This document shows positions 6,585-12,773 of a stretch of 12,773 nucleotides of DNA, in pieces (within the stretch, counting starts at the first letter, position 1; each line of letters opens with the position of its first letter). This DNA is from Hyphomicrobiales bacterium (GTDB taxonomy: Bacteria > Pseudomonadota > Alphaproteobacteria > Rhizobiales > Devosiaceae), in assembly GCA_015487985.1 (NCBI GenBank), contig WFOP01000367.1, positions 1 through 12,773 on the forward strand, read 5' to 3'. Below the pieces are notes generated by a model. It saw nothing but the letters and a program-made list of their open reading frames with translations. It ran no database searches and had not been told where the DNA came from. The translations under genes were made by a program, and so were the position numbers.

Positions 6585-7091
6585 CTACGCGTCGGAAGGT
6601 GCATATTTTTTAAGAACGAACTTTTTCACCACAATCAGCTCAACTTTGCCGCCTGTGGCCTCAATTGCTTTAGATGCACCCGCAGAAGCGTGGGCAACCT
6701 TAAATGTAACTTTTTTGGCTTTGAACTCGCCATAACCGTCCACCAGACGAACCCCGTCCAAAGGACGACGAATGACCTTGGCTTCAACCAGTGCATCGGC
6801 GTCGATAACACCCTTGGCATCCAACCGGCCCGCATCAATTGCAGCCTGAATACGATCCAGACGTACGGCATTGAATTTCTTGGCAAAAGGATTGTTAAAA
6901 CCCCGTTTTGGCATCCGCATGTGCAGCGGCATCTGCCCGCCTTCAAAACCCTTGATGGCAACACCTGAGCGGGACTTCTGCCCCTTCACACCACGCCCGG
7001 CAGTTTTACCAAGGCCCGAACCGATACCGCGGCCAACACGAGTGCGTGGCTTGTTGGCACCCGGCAAATCTTTAAGTTCATTCAAACGCAT
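6585..7091 (-). CDS. rplO: 50S ribosomal protein uL15
   Basis: Protein of 168 aa. Seen: [22 protein letters not shown], the glycine/basic extension [20 protein letters not shown] that threads into 23S r[22 protein letters not shown], and a C-terminal globular domain ending in [19 protein letters not shown]. uL15 assembles late in the large subunit near the peptidyl transferase centre. E. coli uL15 is 144 aa; the longer C-terminus is usual in Alphaproteobacteria. It lies 20 nt after rpmD and 34 nt before secY. Confidence 0.98.
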   Translation of the reverse strand: MRLNELKDLPGANKPRTRVGRGIGSGLGKTAGRGVKGQKSRSGVAIKGFEGGQMPLHMRMPKRGFNNPFAKKFNAVRLDRIQAAIDAGRLDAKGVIDADALVEAKVIRRPLDGVRLVDGYGEFKAKKVTFKVAHASAGASKAIEATGGKVELIVVKKFVLKKYAPSDA

Positions 7092-7111
7092 AATATTATA
7101 CCCTGCCCGTT

Positions 7112-7300
7112 TTAACTCTCGTCGACGACCCGAACGAGATGGGAAATTTTCTTGATCATTCCGCGCACCTGCGGCGTGTCCTTGAGAACCCGCTGCTTGT
7201 GCATTTTATTCAAACCCAAACCAACCAAAGTCGCCCGCTGGCTCTTATGGCGGCGAATAGGGCTACCGATCTGTTCGACGGTTACGGTTTTATCAGCCAT
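7112..7300 (-). CDS. rpmD: 50S ribosomal protein uL30
   Basis: Protein of 62 aa, the short bacterial form. Seen: [46 protein letters not shown], matching the uL30 pattern (IGR/SPIRR..Q..TL..LGL.K) and ending with [12 protein letters not shown]. uL30 binds domain II/V of 23S rRNA on the large subunit surface. A GGAAGGA ribosome binding site lies 8 nt before the ATG. It sits between rpsE and rplO as in most spc operons. Confidence 0.97.
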   Translation of the reverse strand: MADKTVTVEQIGSPIRRHKSQRATLVGLGLNKMHKQRVLKDTPQVRGMIKKISHLVRVVDES

Positions 7301-7326
7301 GTCCCGTGTCCTTCCGCTATTATTAT

Positions 7327-7857
7327 TTAAGCATCAACCGCAGTTTCACCGCGACGTGCTTGAATTTCAGAAACTTTCAGGCCGCGACGTTGCGCAACCG
7401 AGCGCGGGCTATCCACTCGCTTAAGAGCATCAAATGTAGCACGCACCATGTTATATGGATTCGCAGACCCTTGCGATTTGGCAACAATATCGTTGATACC
7501 CAGTGTTTCAAACACCGCACGCATTGGACCACCCGCAATGATCCCCGTACCGGCAGGGGCCGCCCGCAAATAAACTTTGCCCGCACCGTGACGACCGGCC
7601 ATGTCGTGATGAAGGGTCCGCCCTTCACGCAAAGGCACCCGGATCATCTGGCGTTTGGCCGCTTCTGTGGCTTTGCGAATAGCTTCAGGCACTTCGCGCG
7701 CCTTGCCATGACCAAAGCCAACCCGGCCCTTCTGGTCGCCAACCACAACCAATGCGGCAAAGGCAAACCGACGGCCACCCTTTACCACCTTGGCAACACG
7801 GTTGATGTGTACCAGGCGATCAACAAATTCACTATCGCGTTCTTGAACGTCTCTCAT
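7327..7857 (-). CDS. rpsE: 30S ribosomal protein uS5
   Basis: Protein of 176 aa. Seen: [20 protein letters not shown] followed by [20 protein letters not shown], the double-stranded RNA-binding core, then [18 protein letters not shown], and the C-terminal domain with [21 protein letters not shown] and [13 protein letters not shown]. uS5 lines the mRNA entry channel and contributes to decoding accuracy. An in-frame stop lies one codon before the codon preceding the ATG, so 7857 is the most upstream possible ATG. The ribosome binding site is poor (AGAGCTGG about ten nt upstream). It follows rplR by 43 nt. Confidence 0.97.
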   Translation of the reverse strand: MRDVQERDSEFVDRLVHINRVAKVVKGGRRFAFAALVVVGDQKGRVGFGHGKAREVPEAIRKATEAAKRQMIRVPLREGRTLHHDMAGRHGAGKVYLRAAPAGTGIIAGGPMRAVFETLGINDIVAKSQGSANPYNMVRATFDALKRVDSPRSVAQRRGLKVSEIQARRGETAVDA

Positions 7858-7900
7858 TGCTTAAAACCAGCTCTTGTTAATTCTATTGTCTCAAAAGTTA

Positions 7901-8263
7901 TTAGAACTGCAAACCGCCTTCGCGAGCTGCATCAGCCAGGGCTTTCACCCGGCCATGAAAAAGATATCCGCCACGGTCAAAAACCACGGTCTCGACGCCG
8001 GCTTTTTTACCACGCTCGGCGATCAGTTTGCCAACCTCACCGGCCGCCTTCCGATCCGCGCCAGTGGCCTTGCCCCGCAGGCTTTTGTCCAGTGTGGACG
8101 CAGCAGCCAGGGTGTGTCCTGTCACATCATCAATAATCTGGGCATAGATATTTTTGCCCGAGCGGAAAACTGACAGACGCGGGCGTCCACTGGCACGCGC
8201 CTTCAATGAGCGACGCACACGCGCAGAACGTTTGCGCATATTTTGAATACGGTTCTTGGCCAT
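7901..8263 (-). CDS. rplR: 50S ribosomal protein uL18
   Basis: Protein of 120 aa from the ATG at 8263 ([20 protein letters not shown]). Seen: [34 protein letters not shown], and the C-terminal [28 protein letters not shown], the standard uL18 ending. uL18 binds 5S rRNA with uL5 and uL25 to build the central protuberance. The frame is open upstream to 8296, but the extra 11 residues would overlap the rplF end and do not match the family. A purine-rich Shine-Dalgarno region lies inside the last codons of rplF. The rplF stop is 1 nt upstream, so coupling is likely. Confidence 0.97.
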   Translation of the reverse strand: MAKNRIQNMRKRSARVRRSLKARASGRPRLSVFRSGKNIYAQIIDDVTGHTLAAASTLDKSLRGKATGADRKAAGEVGKLIAERGKKAGVETVVFDRGGYLFHGRVKALADAAREGGLQF

Positions 8264-8264
8264 C

Positions 8265-8795
8265 TTACTTCTTCTTCCCTTCCTTGCGGAAGACATATTC
8301 GTTTTCGTACCTTACGCCTTTTCCCTTATAGGGTTCGGGCTTGCGATATTCGCGGATATTTGCAGCAGTCTGTCCAACAAGCTGCTTGTCAATTCCCGAA
8401 ACAACAATTTCGGTTGGTTGCGGCGTCTGAATCTGGATGCCTTTGGGAGTCTGATAAACCACATCATGGCTAAAACCAAGTGTCAGTTTCAAATCATTTC
8501 CCTGCATCGCAGCACGATAGCCAACACCCGAAATCAGCAGTTTCTTGGAGAATCCATCCCGAACACCGGTAACAATGTTCTGCACCAGCGCGCGCGACGT
8601 TCCCCAGTTGGTCCGCGCCATCTTGCTGTCATTTGCAGGCGCCAAAACCAGATTTCCATCCTGTTGCTCAATCGAAACTTGATCCAGCAACGCTACACTC
8701 AATTCCCCTTTTGCCCCTTTGGCCGTCACGGTGGACCCATCAATGGATACCGTTACGCCTTCAACGGACACGGGCATTTTGCCAGTACGCGACAT
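8265..8795 (-). CDS. rplF: 50S ribosomal protein uL6
   Basis: Protein of 176 aa, within one residue of the family norm. Seen: [33 protein letters not shown], then the second domain with [58 protein letters not shown] and a basic tail RKEGKKK. Threonine at position 4 replaces the common isoleucine (MSRIGK). uL6 sits near the GTPase-associated centre and sarcin-ricin loop. A GGGAAGG ribosome binding site precedes the ATG. It lies 53 nt after rpsH. Confidence 0.98.
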   Translation of the reverse strand: MSRTGKMPVSVEGVTVSIDGSTVTAKGAKGELSVALLDQVSIEQQDGNLVLAPANDSKMARTNWGTSRALVQNIVTGVRDGFSKKLLISGVGYRAAMQGNDLKLTLGFSHDVVYQTPKGIQIQTPQPTEIVVSGIDKQLVGQTAANIREYRKPEPYKGKGVRYENEYVFRKEGKKK

Positions 8796-8848
8796 TTCAA
8801 AAACCTTCCCGGTTCAATTCTTTATTCAGGTTACCTGTCAAAGCCTTC

Positions 8849-9247
8849 TTAGAAGACCTGGCAAAGCACCTCACCACCAACATTACTCGAACGCGCTTCG
8901 TGGTCAGCCATAACGCCCTTTGGCGTGGAAAGGATGGCAACACCCAAACCATTGGCAACCGTTGGAATATTCTTCACCGACGCATAAACGCGACGCCCCG
9001 GGCGTGAAACACGTTTGATTTCCCGAATAACGGGATCCCGGTCCAAATATTTCAACTCGATCGAAAACTCGCTCGAATTATTCTCAAATTTCGTTTCGGT
9101 ATAGCCACGAATGAAACCTTCACTCTTAAGCACATCCAAAACATTCCCACGCAACCGGGAAGCCGGCGTCAACACCGTTTCCTTGTTGCGCATCAACGCA
9201 TTGCGAATACGTGTCAGCATATCACCAAGCGGATCATTAAGGTTCAT
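8849..9247 (-). CDS. rpsH: 30S ribosomal protein uS8
   Basis: Protein of 132 aa. Seen: [20 protein letters not shown] near the N-terminus, [32 protein letters not shown], and the RNA-contacting C-terminal [29 protein letters not shown]. uS8 nucleates the central domain of 16S rRNA, and in E. coli it also represses the spc operon by binding its mRNA. I could not identify that target site here. A GGGAG ribosome binding site abuts the rpsN stop. It lies 12 nt after rpsN. Confidence 0.98.
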   Translation of the reverse strand: MNLNDPLGDMLTRIRNALMRNKETVLTPASRLRGNVLDVLKSEGFIRGYTETKFENNSSEFSIELKYLDRDPVIREIKRVSRPGRRVYASVKNIPTVANGLGVAILSTPKGVMADHEARSSNVGGEVLCQVF

Positions 9248-9259
9248 GACTTCAACTCC

Positions 9260-9565
9260 CTACCAGCTTGACTTGACCATGCCGGGAACAAATCCCCGGT
9301 TGCCAAGATTACGCAAAGAAATACGGCTCATTTTCAATTTACGATAAAATGCGCGCGGACGCCCCGTAACTTCACAACGGTTACGCACCCGTGAAGGAGA
9401 CGCATCACGCGGAAGCTTGTTCAGCTTCAACTGGGCATTAAACCGATCTTCCAGGGAAACGGTTTTATCCGCAACCATGGCTTTAAGCGTAGCCCGGCGA
9501 TCCGCATATTTTGCGACCATTCTGCGACGCTTGTTATTCTTTTCGATGGCGCTCTTTTTTGCCAT
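9260..9565 (-). CDS. rpsN: 30S ribosomal protein uS14 (zinc-independent form)
   Basis: Protein of 101 aa, the long C-minus form. Seen: [75 protein letters not shown]. The CxxC pairs of the short zinc-binding form are absent; only one cysteine is present. uS14 sits in the head of the small subunit. A GAGAGGA ribosome binding site precedes the ATG. It lies 34 nt after rplE in normal spc order. Confidence 0.98.
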   Translation of the reverse strand: MAKKSAIEKNNKRRRMVAKYADRRATLKAMVADKTVSLEDRFNAQLKLNKLPRDASPSRVRNRCEVTGRPRAFYRKLKMSRISLRNLGNRGFVPGMVKSSW

Positions 9566-9599
9566 TGAGTAATTCCTCTCTGTTCTTCCGCTTCAGCCG

Positions 9600-10160
9600 T
9601 TAGTTGACCTGGCCAAATGGGAAGTCAAATGCCCGCAACAATGCCAGTGCTTCTTCATCAGTATTGGCAGTGGTGCACACGATAATGTCCATACCCCAGA
9701 TTTGATCAACTTTGTCATAATCAATTTCAGGGAAAACGATATGCTCCTTGATGCCCATGGCGAAATTGCCGTGTCCATCGAAACTTTTTACATTCAGACC
9801 ACGGAAATCCCGTACCCGTGGCAAAGCAATGTTGACCAGACGATCAACGAACTCATACATCCGGCGTTTGCGAAGTGTCACCTTGCAGCCAAGGGGCATG
9901 GCTTCACGCACCTTGAACCCTGCAATAGACTTGCTGGCATACGTCGTTTGCGCCTGCTGACCGGCAATCAAGGTCATGTCCGCAACAGCAGACTTAACCT
10001 TTTTGGTGTCGTTGACGGCTTCGCCAACCCCCATATTCAACACAATCTTGTCCAACCGCGGGACTTCCATCGGATTTTTATATCCGAATTCTTTTGTCAA
10101 TCCGGCACGGATCACATCTTCAAAATGCGCCCGCAGACGCGGCACCAATACCTCAGCCAT
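9600..10160 (-). CDS. rplE: 50S ribosomal protein uL5
   Basis: Protein of 186 aa. Seen: [94 protein letters not shown], and [29 protein letters not shown]. It binds 5S rRNA and contacts P-site tRNA through the central protuberance. Its start overlaps the end of rplX by 8 nt, with GGAG about 9 nt upstream inside rplX, so the two are likely to be coupled. Confidence 0.98.
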   Translation of the reverse strand: MAEVLVPRLRAHFEDVIRAGLTKEFGYKNPMEVPRLDKIVLNMGVGEAVNDTKKVKSAVADMTLIAGQQAQTTYASKSIAGFKVREAMPLGCKVTLRKRRMYEFVDRLVNIALPRVRDFRGLNVKSFDGHGNFAMGIKEHIVFPEIDYDKVDQIWGMDIIVCTTANTDEEALALLRAFDFPFGQVN

Positions 10161-10467
10161 TGATAGTTTCTCCAGAACGCTTGGCGAAGCGTGTTTTCAC
10201 ACCATCGACAATTTTGAAACCCACGCGGGTCGGTTTGCCATCTTTGGGATCGGCATAGGCAAGGTTCGACAAATCAATTGGCGCTTCCTTGGCAATAATG
10301 CCCGCTTCCTGGGTGGCAGTTTGTTTCGTGTGGCGACGCACCATGTTGATGCCGCTCACAAGAGCTTTGTTTTTAGCAACCAGGATTTTCAGGATCTCAC
10401 CTGTTTTACCTTTGTCCCGGCCAGCCAATACGACGATCTTGTCGCCTTTTTTCAACTTCGCAGCCAT
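10153..10467 (-). CDS. rplX: 50S ribosomal protein uL24
   Basis: Protein of 104 aa. Seen: an N-terminal KOW-type RNA-binding motif [20 protein letters not shown] (about residues 6-25), [20 protein letters not shown] and a basic C-terminus. uL24 initiates assembly of the large subunit and lies by the tunnel exit. Its ATG shares one base with the rplN stop (TAATG), and a near-perfect GGAGGTG ribosome binding site lies within the last rplN codons. Its end overlaps rplE by 8 nt. Confidence 0.98.
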   Translation of the reverse strand: MAAKLKKGDKIVVLAGRDKGKTGEILKILVAKNKALVSGINMVRRHTKQTATQEAGIIAKEAPIDLSNLAYADPKDGKPTRVGFKIVDGVKTRFAKRSGETING

Positions 10468-10835
10468 TAGAGCACCTCCGGAGCGAGCGAAATAATTTTC
10501 ATATGTTTCTTGGCGCGCAATTCACGCGGAACAGGGCCAAAAATACGTGTGCCAATCGGCTCGTTCGAATTGTTCACCAAAACCGCAGCATTGGAATCAA
10601 AACGAATAACCGAGCCATCCTTGCGGCGGATGTTTGAGCGGGTACGAACCACGATGGCTTTTGCCACCTCACCCTTTTTCACTTTGCCGCGCGGCGTTGC
10701 TTCCTTGATGGAAACCACGATCACATCCCCTACCGACGCATACTTGCGCTTGGAGCCGCCGAGCACCTTGATGCACATGACCCGCTTTGCGCCTGAATTG
10801 TCGGCAACGTCCAAATTTGATTGCATCTGAATCAT
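10467..10835 (-). CDS. rplN: 50S ribosomal protein uL14
   Basis: Protein of 122 aa, the standard length. Seen: [78 protein letters not shown], and [23 protein letters not shown]. uL14 forms intersubunit bridges and binds the silencing factor RsfS. It opens the spc part of the cluster. In E. coli a promoter precedes it; here the 62-nt gap after rpsQ holds hairpins but no convincing promoter. Confidence 0.98.
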   Translation of the reverse strand: MIQMQSNLDVADNSGAKRVMCIKVLGGSKRKYASVGDVIVVSIKEATPRGKVKKGEVAKAIVVRTRSNIRRKDGSVIRFDSNAAVLVNNSNEPIGTRIFGPVPRELRAKKHMKIISLAPEVL

Positions 10836-10860
10836 TTTTTCGATGCCTTCTCTTCTATTT

Positions 10861-10917
10861 GGCGAACCTGAGCTCGCCGTTTAACCAAACCAAATTGTTA
10901 AGCCGATTGAACAATCG
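10861..10917 (-). promoter_or_regulatory. Overlapping inverted repeats at the rpsQ-rplN junction
   Basis: Three potential stems lie together: CGATTG-AA-CAATCG (10904-10917, within the end of rpsQ), ATTGTT/AACAAT (10894-10899 with 10910-10915), and GGCGA/TCGCC (10861-10865 with 10874-10878). The first two share bases 10910-10915 and so exclude each other. They mark the boundary between the S10 and spc gene sets. No T-run follows any of them. Confidence 0.35.
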
Positions 10918-11131
10918 ACCAGCGCTTATTCTTAGAAATAGGCGCACATTCCTGAATTGAAACCTTATCGCCCACCTTGGCTGAATTGGTCTCATCGTGC
11001 GCCTGGTACTTTTTCGACCGGCGAACTGTTTTTTTGTAAAGCGGATGAGCGAAACGACGTTCCACACGAACCACAATCGTCTTGTCATTGGCGTCGGAGA
11101 CAACGGTCCCCTGCAAAATTCGTTTTGGCAT
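10898..11131 (-). CDS. rpsQ: 30S ribosomal protein uS17
   Basis: Protein of 77 aa. Seen: [67 protein letters not shown], the standard uS17 OB-fold signature. It binds 16S rRNA helices in the body of the small subunit as a primary assembly protein. AAGGG precedes the ATG. It is the last S10-operon gene, 11 nt after rpmC. Confidence 0.98.
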   Translation of the reverse strand: MPKRILQGTVVSDANDKTIVVRVERRFAHPLYKKTVRRSKKYQAHDETNSAKVGDKVSIQECAPISKNKRWSIVQSA

Positions 11132-11142
11132 GTCTGTTGCCC

Positions 11143-11334
11143 TTAGTTTTCGCGCTTTTCGCGCATGACGGTTTTAACTTTAGCAATATCCCGGCGAACC
11201 CGACGCACCTGCGACGTGTCCTCCATCTGCTGCGTTGCCCGCTGGAAACGCAGATTGAACTGCTCTTTCTTTAGGGTCTCAAGCTCATCTTTGAGCTCGT
11301 CGAGCGTTTTTGCCCGAATATCGGCGATATCCAT
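11143..11334 (-). CDS. rpmC: 50S ribosomal protein uL29
   Basis: Protein of 63 aa, almost wholly helical and charged. Seen: [23 protein letters not shown] and [21 protein letters not shown], the two long helices of uL29. It sits at the tunnel exit and with uL23 forms the docking site for trigger factor and SRP. TAAGGA precedes the ATG. It is 11 nt after rplP and 11 nt before rpsQ. Confidence 0.97.
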   Translation of the reverse strand: MDIADIRAKTLDELKDELETLKKEQFNLRFQRATQQMEDTSQVRRVRRDIAKVKTVMREKREN

Positions 11335-11345
11335 CTAATCAATCC

Positions 11346-11759
11346 TTAGTCAGCGATACGCTTAACAAAGCGCGTCTTGATCGGCAATTTCATGGCAGCG
11401 AGCCTTAGCGCTTCACGCGCCACTTCTTCACTCACCCCGTCCAGCTCAAACATGATCCGGCCAGGTTTTACCCGGGCAGCCCAATATTCCGGCGCGCCCT
11501 TGCCCTTACCCATGCGAACTTCAGTTGGCTTTGCAGTCACCGGAAGGTCGGGAAAGATGCGGATCCAAACACGGCCCGCACGTTTCATGTGACGGGTCAT
11601 GGCACGACGTGCAGCTTCGATCTGGCGCGCAGTGATACGCTCCGGTTCCTGAGCCTTTAGTCCATACTGACCAAAAGTCAGAGAGGTTCCGCCCTTTGCC
11701 ACCCCGTGGATGCGGCCTTTGTGAGCCTTACGGAATTTTGTACGTTTAGGTTGCAGCAT
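11346..11759 (-). CDS. rplP: 50S ribosomal protein uL16
   Basis: Protein of 137 aa, the standard length. Seen: [103 protein letters not shown]. The conserved basic loop around RMGKGKG reaches the A-site tRNA. It assembles late and is needed for peptidyl transferase maturation. It lies 5 nt after rpsC, with AAGGG inside the rpsC end as ribosome binding site. Confidence 0.98.
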   Translation of the reverse strand: MLQPKRTKFRKAHKGRIHGVAKGGTSLTFGQYGLKAQEPERITARQIEAARRAMTRHMKRAGRVWIRIFPDLPVTAKPTEVRMGKGKGAPEYWAARVKPGRIMFELDGVSEEVAREALRLAAMKLPIKTRFVKRIAD

Positions 11760-11764
11760 TTATC

Positions 11765-12484
11765 TTACCCTTGACCCGGACGCGGTTCGCGACGTTTCTG
11801 ACCGCCACCGCCGCCACCAGCTTCGGTTGCCCGACGCTCATGGGCGGAAGGATCATGTTCCATCACTTCGCCTTTGAAAATCCAAACCTTGATGCCAATA
11901 ACACCATAGGTTGTTGAGGCTTCGGCAACACCAAAATCGATGTCCGCACGAAGCGTATGCAAAGGAACACGTCCCTCACGATACCATTCAGTACGCGCAA
12001 TGTCCGCGCCCCCCAAACGACCGGCCACGTTGGCACGAATACCAAGAGCGCCCATACGCATGGCAGTCTGAACACCGCGCTTGGTTGCCCGGCGAAACGC
12101 CACACGACGTTCCAGCTGTTGGGCAATTCCCTGCGCAACCAGCGTTGCATCCACTTCAGGCTTGCGCACTTCAACAATGTTGATGTGTACTTCTGAATCC
12201 GTGAATTTGCGGATTTTTGCGCGCAAGACTTCAATATCTGCGCCCTTTTTACCAATCACAATGCCCGGACGAGCGGTGTGAATGGATACCCGGCATTTGC
12301 GGTGCGGGCGCTCGATAACAATTTTTGAAACCGCAGCCTGCTTGAGTGTTTTTTCAAGCATCGTGCGAATTTTCAGGTCTTCCTGCAGCAAATCGCCATA
12401 TTCATTCTTGTTGGCATACCAACGAGAATCCCATGTGCGGTTGATGCCAAGGCGCATGCCGATTGGATTAACTTTTTGACCCAT
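11765..12484 (-). CDS. rpsC: 30S ribosomal protein uS3
   Basis: Protein of 239 aa. Seen: [20 protein letters not shown], a type II KH domain with IGKKGADIE (77-85), the RRATKRGVQ basic patch (131-139) that lines the mRNA entry tunnel and gives mRNA helicase activity in E. coli, and [13 protein letters not shown] (194-206). The C-terminus ends in a run of six glycines and a basic tail (223-239), as in other Alphaproteobacteria. Its ATG overlaps the rplV stop by one base (TAATG). Confidence 0.98.
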   Translation of the reverse strand: MGQKVNPIGMRLGINRTWDSRWYANKNEYGDLLQEDLKIRTMLEKTLKQAAVSKIVIERPHRKCRVSIHTARPGIVIGKKGADIEVLRAKIRKFTDSEVHINIVEVRKPEVDATLVAQGIAQQLERRVAFRRATKRGVQTAMRMGALGIRANVAGRLGGADIARTEWYREGRVPLHTLRADIDFGVAEASTTYGVIGIKVWIFKGEVMEHDPSAHERRATEAGGGGGGQKRREPRPGQG

Positions 12485-12773
12485 TATGCGGCCTCCTCAA
12501 CTTCGCGAACGATAATAGTCAGGTTCGCGAATGGCTTCATTATCTTGGCGCCACGGCCACGTGCCCGCGCCTTGAAGCGCTTCATTACTAGGGAATTGCC
12601 AACAAATGCTTCGGCGACAATCAAACTATCCGTATCCAGATTGTGGTTGTTTTCCGCATTTGCGATGGCACTTTCCAAAGTGGATTTCACCGCCGCCGCA
12701 ATCCGTTTGCGTGAAAAGCTCAAATCAGCCAAAGCTGTCTCAACTTTTTTACCACGAATGGTCTGAGCAACCA
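12484..12773 (-). CDS. rplV: 50S ribosomal protein uL22 (partial, N-terminus beyond window)
   Basis: The frame is open to the window edge, giving 95 C-terminal residues of a protein usually about 110-130 aa. Seen: [66 protein letters not shown] and LTIIVRE. The RARGRGAKI segment is the tip of the long beta-hairpin that narrows the exit tunnel and is where macrolide resistance changes occur. A TTG at 12732 is internal to the conserved region and is not the start. The gene is coupled to rpsC through a TAATG overlap. Confidence 0.97.
   Translation of the reverse strand, partial: VAQTIRGKKVETALADLSFSRKRIAAAVKSTLESAIANAENNHNLDTDSLIVAEAFVGNSLVMKRFKARARGRGAKIMKPFANLTIIVREVEEAA

Noticed and set aside
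7095..7100. Exact TATAAT on the minus strand just before the rplO start
   Set aside because: No -35 hexamer lies 16-18 bp upstream, and a start site would fall inside rplO. It is an AT-rich spacer next to the ribosome binding site.
7306..8136. Long plus-strand open frame of 276 codons across rpsE and rplR
   Set aside because: It is antisense to two well-conserved ribosomal genes, has no family resemblance and no good ribosome binding site. Such frames are by-products of codon bias on the real strand. The same applies to the plus-strand frames at 2172-2735 and 8256-8852.
8827..8841. Perfect TTGACA on the minus strand in the rpsH-rplF gap, overlapping the palindrome CAGGT-T-ACCTG
   Set aside because: No -10-like hexamer at the right distance (ATTGAA at 17 bp). 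Too weak to call an internal promoter; the 11-bp palindrome alone is not convincing.
9248..10200. S8-binding mRNA site near the rplE start, as in the E. coli spc operon
   Set aside because: I could not recognise the conserved S8 helix with its core by eye in this region, so I do not claim it. A covariance-model search would decide.
12484..12732. TTG at 12732 as the start of rplV
   Set aside because: The conserved uL22 sequence continues in frame upstream to the window edge, so the gene is truncated by the window and the TTG is an internal leucine codon.
1..12773. Novel defence system, mobile element, CRISPR array or tRNA
   Set aside because: Both strands are filled by the core genes listed. 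No direct repeats, transposase, integrase, attachment site or cloverleaf was seen in the remaining spacers, all of which are under 230 nt.

Overview
The window is a stretch of an alphaproteobacterial chromosome, and every gene I can support lies on the minus strand. Read in the direction of transcription (from high to low coordinates) the order is rplV(partial)-rpsC-rplP-rpmC-rpsQ-rplN-rplX-rplE-rpsN-rpsH-rplF-rplR-rpsE-rpmD-rplO-secY-adk-rpsM-rpsK-rpoA-rplQ, then an SDR-type oxidoreductase gene and a partial rarA. Three things point to Alphaproteobacteria: adk (short-lid form) coupled directly to secY, no rpmJ and no rpsD in the cluster, and alpha-type protein termini such as the RpoA start and the glycine-rich S3 tail. 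By eye the base composition is mid-range and does not shift along the window. I do not commit to a genus.

Layout. Positions 12773-6585 hold the tail of the S10 operon running without a break into the spc operon: fifteen ribosomal protein genes with gaps of 0-62 nt and several translationally coupled overlaps (rplV/rpsC, rplN/rplX, rplX/rplE, rplF/rplR). Positions 6550-4635 hold secY (translocon) and adk (adenylate kinase), overlapping by 4 nt. A 196-nt spacer with a promoter-like pair and a 9-bp leader stem then opens the alpha operon, rpsM-rpsK-rpoA-rplQ (4438-1970). This operon has wider gaps (73-103 nt), each with a potential hairpin, and two of its genes start with GTG. A strong intrinsic terminator (1888-1918) closes the array.

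Positions 1742-711 encode a dihydroflavonol-reductase-like NAD(P)-dependent oxidoreductase, preceded by two inverted repeats that could be operators. Positions 622-1 encode the N-terminal half of the AAA+ ATPase RarA (MgsA), cut by the window edge.

The ribosomal genes co-express structural parts of both ribosomal subunits, the RNA polymerase alpha subunit, the Sec channel and adenylate kinase, a growth-linked set. The SDR and rarA genes lie beyond the terminator and are probably expressed separately. I found no mobile element, CRISPR array, tRNA, rRNA or anti-phage system. The window is mostly ordinary core genome; the points worth a second look are the untranslated RNA elements around the alpha operon and the accessory-looking SDR gene with its upstream palindromes.
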